A DNA stretch of 64,000 nucleotides from Ferrimonas futtsuensis DSM 18154 (GTDB lineage Bacteria; Pseudomonadota; Gammaproteobacteria; Enterobacterales; Shewanellaceae), in assembly GCF_000422645.1 (NCBI RefSeq), contig NZ_AUGL01000002.1:62001-126000 (forward strand), written 5' to 3'. The notes beneath the pieces are model-generated. The model worked only from the letters and a program-made list of their open reading frames with translations. It was not told the DNA's origin and did not search any database. Positions within the stretch are counted from its first letter, which is position 1; each line of letters starts with the position of its first letter. Both the position numbers and the translations under genes were made by a program. Shown piece after piece: positions 48,471 through 57,883 of the stretch.

Positions 48471-49217
48471 ATGAGCATTAGTATGGATCTGAGCGGCAAG
48501 ATCGCCCTGGTCACCGGCGCCAGCCGTGGCATCGGTCGTGCCATTGCTGAGCAACTGGTTGCCGCCGGTGCCAAGGTGATTGGCACCGCCACCAGCGAGC
48601 GTGGCGCGGGCGCCATCAGCGACTACCTGGGCGACAACGGCCAGGGTATGGTACTGAATGTGACCGAACAGGCCTCCATCGATGAACTTTTTGCGGCAAT
48701 TAAGGCCGAACATGGTGACATCGATATTCTGGTGAACAACGCCGGCATCACCCGTGACAACCTGATGATGCGGATGAAAGAGGATGAGTGGAACGATATC
48801 ATCGACACCAACCTCACCTCAGTGTTCCGCACCTCCAAGGCGGTACTGCGTGCCATGATGAAGAAGCGCAACGGTCGCATCATCAACATCGGTTCCGTAG
48901 TCGGTACCATGGGTAACGCCGGTCAGGCCAACTACAGCGCCGCCAAAGCGGGCCTGCTGGGCTTCACCAAATCACTGGCCCAGGAAGTGGCCAGCCGTGG
49001 TATCACAGTGAACGCCGTGGCGCCCGGTTTCATCCAGACCGATATGACTGACGAGCTTACCGAAGACCAGAAACAGGGAATCATGGGCCAGGTGCCCGTA
49101 GCCCGTCTGGGTCAGCCGCAAGAGATTGCTGACGCAGTTGTATTTTTGGCCTCCGATCGTGCAAGCTATATCACTGGTGAAACTTTGCACGTAAACGGTG
49201 GGATGGTGATGGCCTAA
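48471..49217 (+). CDS. fabG: 3-oxoacyl-ACP reductase FabG
   Basis: 248-residue NADPH-dependent short-chain reductase of the fatty acid elongation cycle. TGASRGIG cofactor loop, catalytic Ser-Tyr-Lys in INIGSVVGTMGNAGQ and the following NYSAAK. AAGGAA 9 bases upstream of the ATG at 48471. Confidence 0.97.
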   Translation: MSISMDLSGKIALVTGASRGIGRAIAEQLVAAGAKVIGTATSERGAGAISDYLGDNGQGMVLNVTEQASIDELFAAIKAEHGDIDILVNNAGITRDNLMMRMKEDEWNDIIDTNLTSVFRTSKAVLRAMMKKRNGRIINIGSVVGTMGNAGQANYSAAKAGLLGFTKSLAQEVASRGITVNAVAPGFIQTDMTDELTEDQKQGIMGQVPVARLGQPQEIADAVVFLASDRASYITGETLHVNGGMVMA

Positions 49218-49307
49218 ATTTTGGGCCGGATCGTGATCCAGTAGGTAGTTTGACTCTAATTTCGCCTAAATGAAGCAATCTCCGTGGTTTGACCATTAAG
49301 ACCTTGC

Positions 49308-49335
49308 TTGCATTGTGGCATGAATCGAATAAACT
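49308..49335 (+). promoter_or_regulatory. Putative sigma-70 promoter for acpP
   Basis: TTGCAT (49308-49313), 16-base spacer, TAAACT (49330-49335), 48 bp before the acpP ATG. An own promoter would explain the high ACP level usual in bacteria. Confidence 0.45.
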
Positions 49336-49383
49336 ACTCGCAACTCTACGCAGATGCGTAAATTTAATAGGAAAGCGAAGACT

Positions 49384-49617
49384 ATGAGCAACATCGAAGA
49401 ACGAGTTAAGAAGATTATCGTTGAACAGCTGGGCGTGAAAGAGGAAGACGTTAAGGCTGAAGCTTCTTTCGTTGACGATCTGGGTGCTGATTCTCTGGAC
49501 ACCGTTGAGCTGGTAATGGCTCTGGAAGAGGAGTTCGATACCGAGATTCCTGACGAGGAAGCCGAGAAGATCACCACCGTTCAGGCTGCGATCGACTACG
49601 TTACTGCTAACCAGTAA
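49384..49617 (+). CDS. acpP: Acyl carrier protein
   Basis: 77-residue acidic carrier; phosphopantetheine is attached to S37 in [12 protein letters not shown] at 49384 with AGGAAAGCG upstream; the longer frame adds an unconserved basic tail. Followed by a terminator before fabF, so excess acp mRNA can be made. Confidence 0.97.
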   Translation: MSNIEERVKKIIVEQLGVKEEDVKAEASFVDDLGADSLDTVELVMALEEEFDTEIPDEEAEKITTVQAAIDYVTANQ

Positions 49618-49631
49618 GCAGAAGAATTATG

Positions 49632-49659
49632 AAACAGGCGGCATGGGCCGCCTGTTTTT
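49632..49659 (+). terminator. Terminator between acpP and fabF
   Basis: AACAGGCGGC (49633-49642), loop ATGG, GCCGCCTGTT (49647-49656), then TTT. It lies 15 bp after the acpP stop and 21 bp before fabF; probably partial. Confidence 0.85.
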
Positions 49660-49679
49660 GTTTCTGACGGAGAGAGACA

Positions 49680-50918
49680 ATGACCAAGCGCCGTATCGTA
49701 GTCACTGGCCTGGGTGCCGTGACTCCTGTCGGACATGATGTGGACACCACCTGGGCCAACCTTCTGGCCGGTAAGAGTGGCGTAACCCCCATCACCCACT
49801 TTGACGCCAGCGAGTTTGCTGTGCGTTTCTCTGCCTCAGTCAAAGATTTTGATATCGAGGCTTATCTTTCCAAGAAAGATGCCCGCAAGATGGACCTGTT
49901 CATCCAGTATGGTATGGCGGCTTCCATCCAGGCGATGCGCGACAGCGGCATCGAGGTGACCGAAGACAATGCCCACCGTATTGGCGCCGCTATTGGTGCT
50001 GGCATGGGTGGTTTGCAGCTGATCGAGGCCAATCACGACCAGTTCAAGAAATCTGGTCCTCGCCGGATCTCCCCCTTCTTCGTGCCCTCCACCATCATCA
50101 ATATGATTGCCGGCCACCTGTCCATCATGTATGGCTTCACCGGCCCCAACATCGCCATCACCACTGCCTGTACCACAGGGGTGCACAACATTGGCCATGC
50201 GGCGCGCATGATCGCCTATGGTGATGCGGACGTGATGGTTGCCGGCGGTGCCGAGATGGCCACCACCGAGCTGGGCGTGGGCGGTTTTGCGGCCGCCAAG
50301 GCGCTGTCCACCCGCAACGACGACCCCACCAAGGCCAGCCGCCCCTGGGACAAAGACCGTGATGGCTTTGTGATCGGTGACGGTGCCGGCGTAATCGTGC
50401 TGGAAGAGTACGAGCACGCCAAGGCCCGTGGCGCCAAGATCTACGCCGAACTGGTCGGCTTCGGCATGAGCGGCGACGCCCACCACATGACCTCGCCACC
50501 GGCGGACGGTCGTGGCGGTGCCGCTGCCATGCGTAACGCCCTGAATGATGGCGACGTTGCTCCAGAGAAGGTGGGTTACATCAACGCCCACGGTACCTCC
50601 ACCCCTGCCGGCGACATCGCCGAAGTGAACGGGGTGAAGTCTGTGTTTGGCGACCACGCCTACAAGCTGATGATGGGCTCCACCAAGTCGATGACCGGCC
50701 ACCTGCTGGGTGCCGCGGGCTCTGCCGAAGCGATCTTCACCATCCTGGCTCTGCACGACCAGAAAGTGCCGCCGACCATCAACCTGGAAAACCCCGATGA
50801 CGGGTGTGACCTGGACTTCGTTGGCCCCGTGGCCCGCGAGGCGGAGCTGGAGTACGCCCTGTGCAACTCCTTCGGTTTCGGTGGTACCAACGGCTCTCTG
50901 CTGTTCAAGAAAGCCTGA
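49680..50918 (+). CDS. fabF: 3-oxoacyl-ACP synthase II FabF
   Basis: 412-residue elongation condensing enzyme. Active-site C164 ([10 protein letters not shown]), with the two His in [11 protein letters not shown] and [13 protein letters not shown]. Last gene of the fab cluster. pabC and mltG, which usually follow, are absent; the tad locus converges instead. Confidence 0.97.
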   Translation: MTKRRIVVTGLGAVTPVGHDVDTTWANLLAGKSGVTPITHFDASEFAVRFSASVKDFDIEAYLSKKDARKMDLFIQYGMAASIQAMRDSGIEVTEDNAHRIGAAIGAGMGGLQLIEANHDQFKKSGPRRISPFFVPSTIINMIAGHLSIMYGFTGPNIAITTACTTGVHNIGHAARMIAYGDADVMVAGGAEMATTELGVGGFAAAKALSTRNDDPTKASRPWDKDRDGFVIGDGAGVIVLEEYEHAKARGAKIYAELVGFGMSGDAHHMTSPPADGRGGAAAMRNALNDGDVAPEKVGYINAHGTSTPAGDIAEVNGVKSVFGDHAYKLMMGSTKSMTGHLLGAAGSAEAIFTILALHDQKVPPTINLENPDDGCDLDFVGPVAREAELEYALCNSFGFGGTNGSLLFKKA

Positions 50919-50936
50919 GACTGAGTCTCAGAGCGA

Positions 50937-50968
50937 AAAACGGCGCCTCAGGGCGCCGTTTTTTTTTT
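50937..50968. terminator. Bidirectional terminator between fabF and tad locus
   Basis: CGGCGCC (50941-50947), loop TCAG, GGCGCCG (50952-50958), flanked by AAAA upstream and ten T downstream. Confidence 0.92.
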
Positions 50969-50977
50969 GCTGCAATG

Positions 50978-51586
50978 CTACAGCCGGTTTATCTCTACCC
51001 GGCGGTTGGCGGCGCGTCCCTCGCGGGTGTCGTTGTCCTTGAGGGGGGCCGATTCACCCTGGCTGTCGGTGGTCAGCTTGTCGCGATCCATCCCCAGCTG
51101 GGAGAGGGCATCGGCGGTATGCTCGGCCCGTGCCAGCCCAAGCTGCTGGTTGTAGCTCTCTGTGCCTGTGCTGTCGGTGTGGCCGGTGATGGTCAGAGGC
51201 TGAGCGTCGATGCGTTGGGCCAGTTCGCGCAAAATGGTGCGGGAGGCCTGAGTCAGGTCGCTGCGGTCAAAGTCGAAATAGATGCGGGCCAGAGGGGCAT
51301 CCTTGGCGATGCCTGTCTGCTTGAGCATCTCCAGGCAGTCGCTGCCCAGGTCGATGGCCTGGGTGCTGTTGGCCAGCTGTGAGGCCAGGGCAGAGCCATC
51401 CTGGCGAATCTGCAGTTGGCCATCCCGGTGATGGCCCATGGCCACCACCGGCGCTATGGCGACATTATGGCGCACCTCCAGGGTGTCGGTGGCGCACAGC
51501 TGGGCGATGCGGGCGTTGAGGGCGTCATCGGCCACGACCGGCAGGCTCAGCAGAGTCAAGGTAAGCAAGGTCAGTCTGTTGGTCAT
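50978..51586 (-). CDS. OmpA-family protein at the end of the tad locus
   Basis: 202-residue exported protein: signal peptide to about residue 19, an unassigned 90-residue segment with two Cys, then an OmpA-like peptidoglycan-binding domain (IYFDFDRSDLT, ITGHTDSTGTESYNQQLGLARA, NRRVEI). ATG at 51586, just 4 bp after tadG, so it is part of the tad operon. It may anchor the pilus machine to the cell wall; that is inference. Confidence 0.85.
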   Translation of the reverse strand: MTNRLTLLTLTLLSLPVVADDALNARIAQLCATDTLEVRHNVAIAPVVAMGHHRDGQLQIRQDGSALASQLANSTQAIDLGSDCLEMLKQTGIAKDAPLARIYFDFDRSDLTQASRTILRELAQRIDAQPLTITGHTDSTGTESYNQQLGLARAEHTADALSQLGMDRDKLTTDSQGESAPLKDNDTREGRAANRRVEINRL

Positions 51587-51590
51587 GATG

Positions 51591-53153
51591 TTATCCTGAG
51601 TGTCGGTAGTAGAGTCGGCTGATGCCATCGGATTGTGCGCCCTTGGCGATCAGCTCTTTGATGTACTCCTGCAGATCGGCGGCATTGGTGACGTCAATGA
51701 TGTTGTCACTGCCCACGCACTGCTGGAAGGCGGCCTGGTTGGAGGCCTGGAAATCGATGCCCAAAACTCCCATGAACAGGGGTGATTCATCCCGGGTGAA
51801 CTGGGCGCGAATGGCGTCGCAGAGCCCATGGCTGACCAACTGGGCGAAGGTGCTGGTATAGGGGCGCTCCTCGCCATCGCTGAGGATAATGATCATCTTG
51901 GCCCGGCGACGGTATTGTGCCCATTCCGCCGATGAGGCTGTGGTGGCGGGGCGTCCGGCGTCCATCACCTGAGCCCCTCGAATCAGCCCCTGGTACACTG
52001 AGGTGTAGCCTCCCGCCTGCATAGCCGAGATGTCATGGGCACTGGTGTCCAGTGGCAGGGTCTCGAAATTGGTGTTGCACAGCAGGTTGTCCAGCAGCTC
52101 ATGGCGCGTACCCGGCAATTGCATCTCCAGGTTGGTCGGCTTGTTGTTGAACAGGTCGTTGACTGTCGCGGACATATCCACCAGAAAGGTGGGATCCGGG
52201 TAGTCTCCGCCGCCATAGTAGTTGTTTGACAGGCGCCGAACCTCATGGACACTGAGCGCTTGCTCTGGCGTGCTGAAATCTGGGCAATCGCCATCTCGGA
52301 AGCATTTGGTCAGCGAGTCGGGCTCGATTAGAACCCATGGATTCCCTTTTTTCTCTTTTTGCTTCTCCCAGATCTCTGGCTGGTATGCCATTGACCACTG
52401 ATACCAGGGCAGGGTTTCATAGTCTTCTGGTAGGTTCGGATGAGCGGTGACGTATCTTAACTGGGTGGTGCACACTAGGTTGCCCTCCTCACGCTCTTGA
52501 GTGCGCATGTTAAAGGGGGCGAAACCGATGCGGTGGCTGAACCCTTCATCGTTGTCGGCAAGTATCTCTGCACTGATGGCATTCACCTGCTCTTTCAGGG
52601 TTTGGATCTTGGATCGATCGTTCCAGGTTTGTGTCATGGAGCCAGAAAAATCAGCGACAAACACAATGTCCACATTGCGTTCCAATCGGTTGGGGTAACT
52701 TTTGGCGATGGCACGGTTGGCCACCTTTTGCTGTTTATTGAAGCTGGGGATGACGCCTGTGCCGTCGCTGAACCAGGAATCGTGTTGGGTGGTGGCGCTG
52801 ACACGGTACTGAATAAACTCCTGGGGCTGGCCAACTATCACCTCCTCGCCATCGGTGCGTTCCACCTGGAGCTGCTCTATGGTTTCGATGTGGCGTACAT
52901 AGGCGTGAATGTAGGCCTGGGCCAGGCGTCGCCGGTATTGATCCGGTGTCTCTCCATCGGCCGCAGGCAGGTTGCGATTGGCCATGGACACCGCCATGGC
53001 CGCCGCTTCGGTGGCGTCCGCCAGGCGGTTTTTCTTCTGAATGTAACGGGTGCCCTCCACCGCCAGGAATACCATGCCGAACATGGGGGCCAGCAGCAAG
53101 GCCAGGTAGATGGCGGCGACACCGCGCTGAATCTTGGGGTTGAATCGTTTCAC
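51591..53153 (-). CDS. tadG: TadG-like protein with von Willebrand A domain
   Basis: 520-residue Tad protein: a hydrophobic RGVAAIYLALLLAPMF helix at the N-terminus, then a von Willebrand factor A domain with the metal site DFSGS at 168-172 and IIILSDGEE later. A long insert lies between them. GTG at 53153 chosen for AAGG 5 bases upstream; GTG at 53159 overlaps the tadF stop and is possible. Minor pilus or assembly component. Confidence 0.85.
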   Translation of the reverse strand: MKRFNPKIQRGVAAIYLALLLAPMFGMVFLAVEGTRYIQKKNRLADATEAAAMAVSMANRNLPAADGETPDQYRRRLAQAYIHAYVRHIETIEQLQVERTDGEEVIVGQPQEFIQYRVSATTQHDSWFSDGTGVIPSFNKQQKVANRAIAKSYPNRLERNVDIVFVADFSGSMTQTWNDRSKIQTLKEQVNAISAEILADNDEGFSHRIGFAPFNMRTQEREEGNLVCTTQLRYVTAHPNLPEDYETLPWYQWSMAYQPEIWEKQKEKKGNPWVLIEPDSLTKCFRDGDCPDFSTPEQALSVHEVRRLSNNYYGGGDYPDPTFLVDMSATVNDLFNNKPTNLEMQLPGTRHELLDNLLCNTNFETLPLDTSAHDISAMQAGGYTSVYQGLIRGAQVMDAGRPATTASSAEWAQYRRRAKMIIILSDGEERPYTSTFAQLVSHGLCDAIRAQFTRDESPLFMGVLGIDFQASNQAAFQQCVGSDNIIDVTNAADLQEYIKELIAKGAQSDGISRLYYRHSG

Positions 53154-53155
53154 TC

Positions 53156-53683
53156 TCACCTTCCCGGCATCACTGAGGTGGCAGAAATCAGGTGTTGGCC
53201 TATGACTCTGTCGTACCAGGAGCTGGAGGTCATGCACAGGGTCACCTGATAGAGGGGAAAGCGCTTGCCCTCGTCGTTCTCCGGCACCAGGGCTGACAGG
53301 GAGGCGATGCTGTTTTCGGGCTCACAGGAGGTCTCGCCTGCAAAGCTCTTGCTGAAGCTGGTTTGACTCCCCTCAACCAGGGATTGCACCGTAATGCCGA
53401 ACTGGTCCTGCTCCTCAACTTGACTCTTGTGCAGCAGCCGGGCGGCGATATCACGTATCTGCTTAAAATCCTCCAGGCTCAAGGTAACTCGACCCTCATA
53501 GAAGCGCTGACGCTCTTTGACCAGGTTTACCAGGGAGTAGCTGACTCTGTCCAGCTTGGCCCGGTTCAACACCTGTTGGGAGAGGTCGGCACTGAACAGG
53601 AACAGGGTGACCAGGAACGCCAGTACAAAGGCCATTTCGATGGCAAAGGCGCCTCCCTGCATTTTCGGTGCGTTAAGGCCCAT
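53156..53683 (-). CDS. tadF: TadF-like pseudopilin
   Basis: 175-residue pseudopilin with an N-terminal hydrophobic helix after the GGAFAIEMAF type III signal, cut by the TadV peptidase. ATG at 53683 overlaps tadE by 11 bases and has a GAGGGG site upstream; ATG at 53698 is the alternative. The longer frame is antisense to conserved tadE codons and not real. Confidence 0.82.
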   Translation of the reverse strand: MGLNAPKMQGGAFAIEMAFVLAFLVTLFLFSADLSQQVLNRAKLDRVSYSLVNLVKERQRFYEGRVTLSLEDFKQIRDIAARLLHKSQVEEQDQFGITVQSLVEGSQTSFSKSFAGETSCEPENSIASLSALVPENDEGKRFPLYQVTLCMTSSSWYDRVIGQHLISATSVMPGR

Positions 53684-54155
53684 AACCCCACCCCTCATGC
53701 TCCTGGATGGAGAGAAGGCGCCGGCTAATGGTTCGGTTGCCAACGACGCCAATGTAATAGACAGGCTGATAGTCATAGCTGAGCTCCACCTCAACGATGG
53801 GGCAACGGTCGTTACAGCTGGCGCTGGCATTGCCGGCGGCCAGGTCTGCCAGGCTGTCGTAAAAGGTACGATTGAGACGGTACCTCTCAATGTCCACCAG
53901 GCTGTGCCACATCTCACCGTCATGGTTGAACATTTCGGCCAGACGCTCGTCATAGCCCTGACCCATCCGCTCTCCCTCGAACACCCGGGTATCCCGGGCC
54001 GATTCCGACAGGGCGGTTTCGGTGAGGTTGACGATGTAGACGAAGCGACTCATCTCGAAGATGGCAAAGGTGGTGAGAAACAGCACCATGGCACCCAGGG
54101 CAAACTCAATGGTGAGGACACCGTGCTGCTTGCCTTTCGAGGTGACTTTGTTCAT
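53673..54155 (-). CDS. tadE: TadE-like pseudopilin
   Basis: 160-residue pseudopilin with GVLTIEFALGAM, the prepilin signal and helix typical of TadE, followed by an extracytoplasmic domain with two Cys (NRTF to CNDRC). Processed by TadV and needed for Flp maturation. Overlaps tadD by 4 bases. Confidence 0.88.
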   Translation of the reverse strand: MNKVTSKGKQHGVLTIEFALGAMVLFLTTFAIFEMSRFVYIVNLTETALSESARDTRVFEGERMGQGYDERLAEMFNHDGEMWHSLVDIERYRLNRTFYDSLADLAAGNASASCNDRCPIVEVELSYDYQPVYYIGVVGNRTISRRLLSIQEHEGWGYGP

Positions 54156-54853
54156 GGCGACAACCTCTGTAACTGTTGCAGCACTGGTCCCAGGGGTTGG
54201 TCTGGGTAGAGTGTGGCGAGCAGCCTGTGAGCCCGGTTCAGATCGCCCCCTTTGGCCCAGGCCAGGGCCAAATTGGCCTGGATCTGAGGATTGTCCGGAT
54301 GGCGGCGATAGAGGGGTTCGAGCATGGCAATGGCTTGTTGGTAGTGGCCCTGGGCGAGTTGCAGCATGGCCAGATTGTTTTTGACCGCCAGCTCATCATG
54401 CCCCCTAAGCCTGGCGCGGTTAAAGGCGGCCTTGGCCGCATCGTACTGCCCTAACTGGGCGCGAGCGACACCCTGCCTCAGGGCCAGTTCGCTGCTGGTC
54501 AGGCCTTGTTGCTGAGCCTTGGTGTAATGTTCCAGGGCCGCGGCAAACTCGCCCTGGTCGGCGGCAGCCTTGCCTGCCAGCAGGCTCTGCTGAGGGCTCT
54601 GGTGGCCGAGAGTCTCCAGGTGGCCTAGGTAGAATCGGGCAGACTCCAGATCGTCATTCCGGTAATAGGCGTGGGCCAGTTTCAGCAGCAAGGTTGTATC
54701 ATCGGGTCGGTTCTCCAGTTGCCCCCGCAAGTGATCCGCCAATCCGGCGTAGTTGCCGGCAGAGGTAAGCTGGAGTTCCGCAGAGGGGGCGGGTGCCTCT
54801 GTGGAGGCACAGGCCGAGAGCAGCATTAGGATTGGGAGGAGTTTTCTGATCAT
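54152..54853 (-). CDS. tadD: TadD TPR lipoprotein
   Basis: 233-residue pilotin-like lipoprotein of the Tad secretion system: signal peptide with lipobox LSAC near residue 15, then about five tetratricopeptide repeats (YYRNDDLESARFYL, GHYQQAIAMLEP). TadD helps the secretin RcpA reach the outer membrane. Confidence 0.88.
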   Translation of the reverse strand: MIRKLLPILMLLSACASTEAPAPSAELQLTSAGNYAGLADHLRGQLENRPDDTTLLLKLAHAYYRNDDLESARFYLGHLETLGHQSPQQSLLAGKAAADQGEFAAALEHYTKAQQQGLTSSELALRQGVARAQLGQYDAAKAAFNRARLRGHDELAVKNNLAMLQLAQGHYQQAIAMLEPLYRRHPDNPQIQANLALAWAKGGDLNRAHRLLATLYPDQPLGPVLQQLQRLSP

Positions 54854-55698
54854 GATTTGAAATCCAACATCAGCTGGGTGATTCCGGGGGCCAGAATCAG
54901 GATCACAATGGGAAACATGATGAGCAGAATCAGTGGGACACTCATCTTGGCGGAAAGCTTGCCAATCTTCTCCTCGACGGAGAGCACCTGCATCCGGCGC
55001 ATGTCTTCGGACAGGTCTGACAGCACCTTGGCAATGGAGGTGCCGTACTGAAGGTTTTGTATCAGGGTGAAGGAGAAGGAGCGGATTTCCGGAGTGGGTA
55101 CCCGTTCTGCAAGGTCGTGCAGTGCCCGTTCCAGCCCCTTGACCGCCGCTGCGTCAGAGGTTTTGCGAATCTGGTAGCACAGGTCCTGATCAAAGGATTG
55201 GAGCTCCTCCCCCAGATAGCGAAAAGCGGCTTCGATAGTCATGCCGGTCTGAATGCACACCGCCATCATATCCAGCATGTAGGGCAGCTGGCGGGCGGTT
55301 TTGGCGATGAGCCATTTTTTCCTCATCCCCAGGTAGAGATCCGGTAGCATGATGATGGCCACCAGAGTCAGGGCGGCGGTCATTATCTTGTGGGTCCCGC
55401 TGAGGCCGGACAAGGTGATACCGGCCAGGGCAGCAAGCAGGAGGCCATACTTGGCAGGCATAAAGTAGCGCGCCCAACTGCCGTGATAGATACCGGCCTC
55501 CACCAGCTTCTGCTGCAGTTCCGCTTGCTGGTTCTGACCAAACCGGTTCAGCAACTGATTGACCCAACTGATGGCGTTGCCCTCTTTGGGCTGCAGGTAG
55601 CCGCGGATTCGAGATTCCCGGCTGCGGCTCTGCACTGCCTGGGTCAGCATCCAGGCAACTGCGGCGGCGAACATCAGGGCGATGGCAAGATAGATCAT
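54850..55698 (-). CDS. tadC: TadC inner-membrane platform protein
   Basis: 282-residue type II/IV secretion-system F-like protein with one N-terminal helix, GspF-like cytoplasmic domain (MLDMMAVCIQTGMTIEAAF, VLSDLSEDMR) and two C-terminal helices. Pairs with TadB to form the platform driven by TadA. Four-base overlaps with both neighbours or one base with tadB. Confidence 0.92.
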   Translation of the reverse strand: MIYLAIALMFAAAVAWMLTQAVQSRSRESRIRGYLQPKEGNAISWVNQLLNRFGQNQQAELQQKLVEAGIYHGSWARYFMPAKYGLLLAALAGITLSGLSGTHKIMTAALTLVAIIMLPDLYLGMRKKWLIAKTARQLPYMLDMMAVCIQTGMTIEAAFRYLGEELQSFDQDLCYQIRKTSDAAAVKGLERALHDLAERVPTPEIRSFSFTLIQNLQYGTSIAKVLSDLSEDMRRMQVLSVEEKIGKLSAKMSVPLILLIMFPIVILILAPGITQLMLDFKS

Positions 55699-56606
55699 CA
55701 GCGAATCCCCCTGACCAGCAGCCAGATGATGGCCAACCCCAATGTCTCACTGCCCAGGACATAGAATAGGATCCAGCGGCCATCGGGGTGAAACAGCACA
55801 AACTGCAGATCGTCCGGATTCAGCCAGTGCATGATCCCCAGAAAGGCCAGCGGCAGGGCGGCGACGATCTTGGCGGAGAGGCGGGCTTCCGAGGTCAGGG
55901 CCATCTTCTTCTTCTCCATGGCCCTGGAGTCCACCAGAACCCGGATCAGCTTGGCCATCACCTGCTTAAGCTGGCCGCCCCGGCTCATGTTGGCGCGGAT
56001 GGTGACCACAAAGAACAGGTAGGCGGGGTAGGGGAAACGTTTGCAGGAGCGGTTAAACACCTGTTCCGGCGGTTCACCGAGTTTGAGGTGCTCTCCGACG
56101 TGCTTGAACTCCAGGCCGATGTCGTTATCCAGAGTCTTACCCACATAGATAATGGACTGGGTGATGCTGTCTCCGGCGGTGATGGCGCTCATCATGATGT
56201 TGAGGGCATCGGGGAACTCCACTTCAAATCTGGCTCGGCGGCGGCGCAGCATCAGGTTCCAGCCCCAGACCAAGGCGGCCAGGGTGACGGCAACGGGCAG
56301 CAGCACCGGGTTCAGCATCAGCCATTTCTGGTTCAGGTAGGAGGAGGCGGTAAATACCAGCATCAGGAACAGGCCGATTTTAATCCAGGCACCATCCCCC
56401 ATCAGTTCCAGTGCCGGGTCTGCCAGTTCCTTCAGCTTGAGATAGAGCCGCGACTTAGTCAGGTTTTTGAGGTTGACCGCCAGCGGGATCTGCACCTCTT
56501 CGATGGGCTCTTCCGGTCGCAGGAACTCTACCTTGGGATCCGGCTTATTTTTGCGGTAGAAGGCCAGGGCCAGGCCGCCGAGGATCAATGCGATGTACAG
56601 GCTCAT
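55698..56606 (-). CDS. tadB: TadB inner-membrane platform protein
   Basis: 302-residue GspF-like platform subunit with an N-terminal membrane helix, a helix near residues 80-115, the EFPDALNIMMSAITAGDSI motif and C-terminal helices. Overlaps tadA by 4 bases and tadC by 1. Confidence 0.92.
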   Translation of the reverse strand: MSLYIALILGGLALAFYRKNKPDPKVEFLRPEEPIEEVQIPLAVNLKNLTKSRLYLKLKELADPALELMGDGAWIKIGLFLMLVFTASSYLNQKWLMLNPVLLPVAVTLAALVWGWNLMLRRRRARFEVEFPDALNIMMSAITAGDSITQSIIYVGKTLDNDIGLEFKHVGEHLKLGEPPEQVFNRSCKRFPYPAYLFFVVTIRANMSRGGQLKQVMAKLIRVLVDSRAMEKKKMALTSEARLSAKIVAALPLAFLGIMHWLNPDDLQFVLFHPDGRWILFYVLGSETLGLAIIWLLVRGIR

Positions 56607-57883
56607 GCGGGCACCCCTGTCTGGAACGCCTCCATCAACTCGTCATGCAGACCGTAGTAGGCGGCTTGTCGCATCAGCATGGAGCGCTGCATCAGTCCGG
56701 AGGTGACAAATTCACCGGTGATCTTGTCCCTGGATTGCTGATCGTCGGAGTGGAACTGGAACAGCTCTTCCATCACCGCGTTGTCTCCCTCCAGGCCAAC
56801 CACTTCGCTGATGGAGGTGATCTTGCGGCTGCCGTCGCGCATCCGGTTGACCTGGACGATCAGGTGCACTGCCGAAACTATGGTGCGGCGGATGGCGGAC
56901 AGGGGCAGATTGAGATTGGCCATCATCACCATGGACTCGATGCGGGCCAGGGCGTCCCGGGGAGAGTTGGCGTGCAGGGTGGACATGGAGCCGTCGTGGC
57001 CGGTGTTCATCGCCTGCAGCATCTCGAACGCTTCGGGGCCCCGACACTCGCCCAGGATGATGCGATCCGGACGCATCCGCAGGGCGTTGATCACCAGGGC
57101 TCGCTGGGTGATGGCGCCGGTGTTCTCGACGCTGGGGGCGCGGGTCTCGAGGCGCACCACATGGGGCTGCATCAGCCTGAGTTCGGCGGCATCCTCGATG
57201 GTCAGGATACGCTCATCTTCGGCGATGAACTGGGACAGGGCGTTGAGCAGGGTGGTTTTACCCGAACCTGTGCCGCCGGAGATGACGACATTGAGGCGGC
57301 AGCGGGCGGCGATCATCAGCACTCTGGCCATGGGCTCCGACAGGGTGCCGAATTTCACCATATCCTCCAGGCCAATCTTCTGTTCCCGGAACTTACGGAT
57401 GGAGATGGTGGTGCCATCCAGGGCAACCGGCTTGAGGACGATGTTCACCCGGCTGCCATCGTCCAGGCGAGCATCCACCATGGGGGAGGACTCATCCACC
57501 CGTCGTCCAACGCGGGAGGCGATACGCTGGGCAATCTCCACCAGTTGCTGCTCATTGACAAAGGCCAGGTCGGAGCGGTGCAGCTTGCCACCCCGCTCGA
57601 AGAAGATGTCGTTGACCCCGTTCACCATGATGTCGGTGATGCTCTGGTCCTCCATCAGCGGCTGCAGTGGCCCCAGACCCACGAGTTCATCCACCAGGTT
57701 CTTCACCAGACCGGCACGCATTACCGCCGGCACCGGGGTGTGATAGTTGGAGGCCAGTACCCCGACCGCCCCCTCGATCTGGGCGGTGAGCTCGTTGCGG
57801 TTCATACCTGTGATGGCGCTGGCGTCCAGTACTTCAAAGATACGGTTGCGAAAGTCGGCGTAGATCGCCTTGCTGGTGCTCAT
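56603..57883 (-). CDS. tadA: TadA/CpaF pilus assembly ATPase
   Basis: 426-residue type II/IV secretion hexameric ATPase powering Flp assembly and, in TadA systems, retraction. Walker A GGTGSGKT at 203-210, Walker B region ERILTIEDAAEL, and the His-box-like TGHDGSMSTLHANS. Overlaps tadZ by 4 bases. Confidence 0.96.
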   Translation of the reverse strand: MSTSKAIYADFRNRIFEVLDASAITGMNRNELTAQIEGAVGVLASNYHTPVPAVMRAGLVKNLVDELVGLGPLQPLMEDQSITDIMVNGVNDIFFERGGKLHRSDLAFVNEQQLVEIAQRIASRVGRRVDESSPMVDARLDDGSRVNIVLKPVALDGTTISIRKFREQKIGLEDMVKFGTLSEPMARVLMIAARCRLNVVISGGTGSGKTTLLNALSQFIAEDERILTIEDAAELRLMQPHVVRLETRAPSVENTGAITQRALVINALRMRPDRIILGECRGPEAFEMLQAMNTGHDGSMSTLHANSPRDALARIESMVMMANLNLPLSAIRRTIVSAVHLIVQVNRMRDGSRKITSISEVVGLEGDNAVMEELFQFHSDDQQSRDKITGEFVTSGLMQRSMLMRQAAYYGLHDELMEAFQTGVPA

